From an uncultured Pirellulaceae bacterium (GTDB taxonomy: Bacteria; Planctomycetota; Planctomycetia; Pirellulales; Pirellulaceae): a DNA stretch of 6,207 nt. The stretch lies in the NCBI GenBank assembly GCA_934255105.1, contig CAKQNH010000304.1, positions 1-6,207 on the forward strand. The letters are read 5' to 3'. Positions 6,001 through 6,207 of the stretch are shown in pieces; position 1 is the stretch's first letter; each line of letters begins with the position of its first letter. The translations under genes and the position numbers were made by a program. The notes under the pieces were generated by a model, which saw only the letters and a program-made list of their open reading frames with translations, made no database searches and was not told the origin of the DNA.

Positions 6001-6196
6001 ACTTTGGAGTGCTGCGACTTGTCGTAGCTTTGGCGGTGACTACGGAGTGGGAAGGATTTATACGGTGGAGATTTGTTCGGCGGTGGAGATTTGTTCGGCG
6101 GCAGTCTGGCTTGGGATAGAACTGTTTTGCATCGTCATACTCGCTGTGTGGTGAAGGTTCGCGTTAAAAGCTACGACAAGTCGCAGCAGTCCAAGG
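6001..6196. repeat. MITE-like structure with 30-bp terminal inverted repeats
   Basis: The left arm 6002-6031 and right arm 6167-6196 are reverse complements at 28 of 30 positions. Each arm is itself a palindrome, GCTGCGAC-TT-GTCGTAGC with one G-T pair. The direct repeat GGAGCG occurs at 5995-6000 and 6195-6200, just outside or at the ends, and could be a target duplication. The interior codes for nothing recognisable. Alternatively these are two independent, oppositely oriented copies of a short dispersed palindromic repeat; I recall similar GCGACTTGTCGC-type repeats from Rhodopirellula-like genomes, unverified. Confidence 0.6.
6063..6098 (+). repeat. 18-bp perfect tandem duplication
   Basis: CGGTGGAGATTTGTTCGG occurs twice with no gap (6063-6080 and 6081-6098), inside the interior of the inverted-repeat structure at 6001-6196. 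It is non-coding as far as can be seen. Like the 18-bp duplication at 1656-1691 it suggests recent slippage. Confidence 0.85.
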
Positions 6197-6207
6197 AGCG
6201 TAAACGC

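Noticed and set aside
5883..6207. A tRNA or small RNA gene in the final non-coding stretch
   Set aside because: No cloverleaf or known RNA motif can be seen; the pairing present is explained by the inverted repeats.

Overview
The window looks like chromosomal DNA of a planctomycete, most likely of the Rhodopirellula/Pirellulaceae group. The strongest sign is a leftward gene with the planctomycete-specific PSCyt1-PSCyt2-PSD1 domain series. Also consistent are a CPPED1-like secreted metallophosphoesterase, a MacB/FtsX-type permease followed by a small Cys-containing lipoprotein, sparse Shine-Dalgarno sites and many dispersed palindromic repeats between genes. The assignment rests on family recognition only; no search was run.

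Layout. (1) Positions 1-1723, minus strand: 5' part of a large secreted cytochrome-c-like PSCyt/PSD1 protein whose 3' end lies outside the window. (2) 1724-1985: a short promoter region, a tandem array of 23-bp units and one copy of a second palindromic repeat. (3) 1986-2943, minus strand: a metallophosphoesterase with all its catalytic motifs but split by a one-base frame change near 2673-2690. (4) 2944-3437: non-coding, carrying three copies of the second repeat and a larger 23-bp array, both inverted relative to the left-hand copies, so the phosphoesterase is bracketed by inverted copies of two repeat families. (5) 3438-3902, plus strand: a small exported Cys/His-rich protein of unknown function. 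(6) 3903-4185: non-coding, with a perfect 22-bp palindrome and a REP-like GC-rich palindromic element. (7) 4186-5340 and 5364-5882, plus strand: ABC-type permease and lipoprotein, 23 bp apart and probably one operon. (8) 5883-6207: non-coding, with an inverted copy of the REP-like element and a roughly 195-bp structure with 28/30 terminal inverted repeats.

How the genes relate. The two leftward genes have no obvious link. The three rightward genes all act in or outside the cytoplasmic membrane, and two encode Cys-rich exported products. A role in metal or redox handling or in envelope transport is possible but inferred. The permease has no ATPase partner in the window. The most notable structure is the repeat architecture: four repeat families occupy nearly every gap between transcription units, and two gene modules are each flanked by inverted copies of the same repeats.
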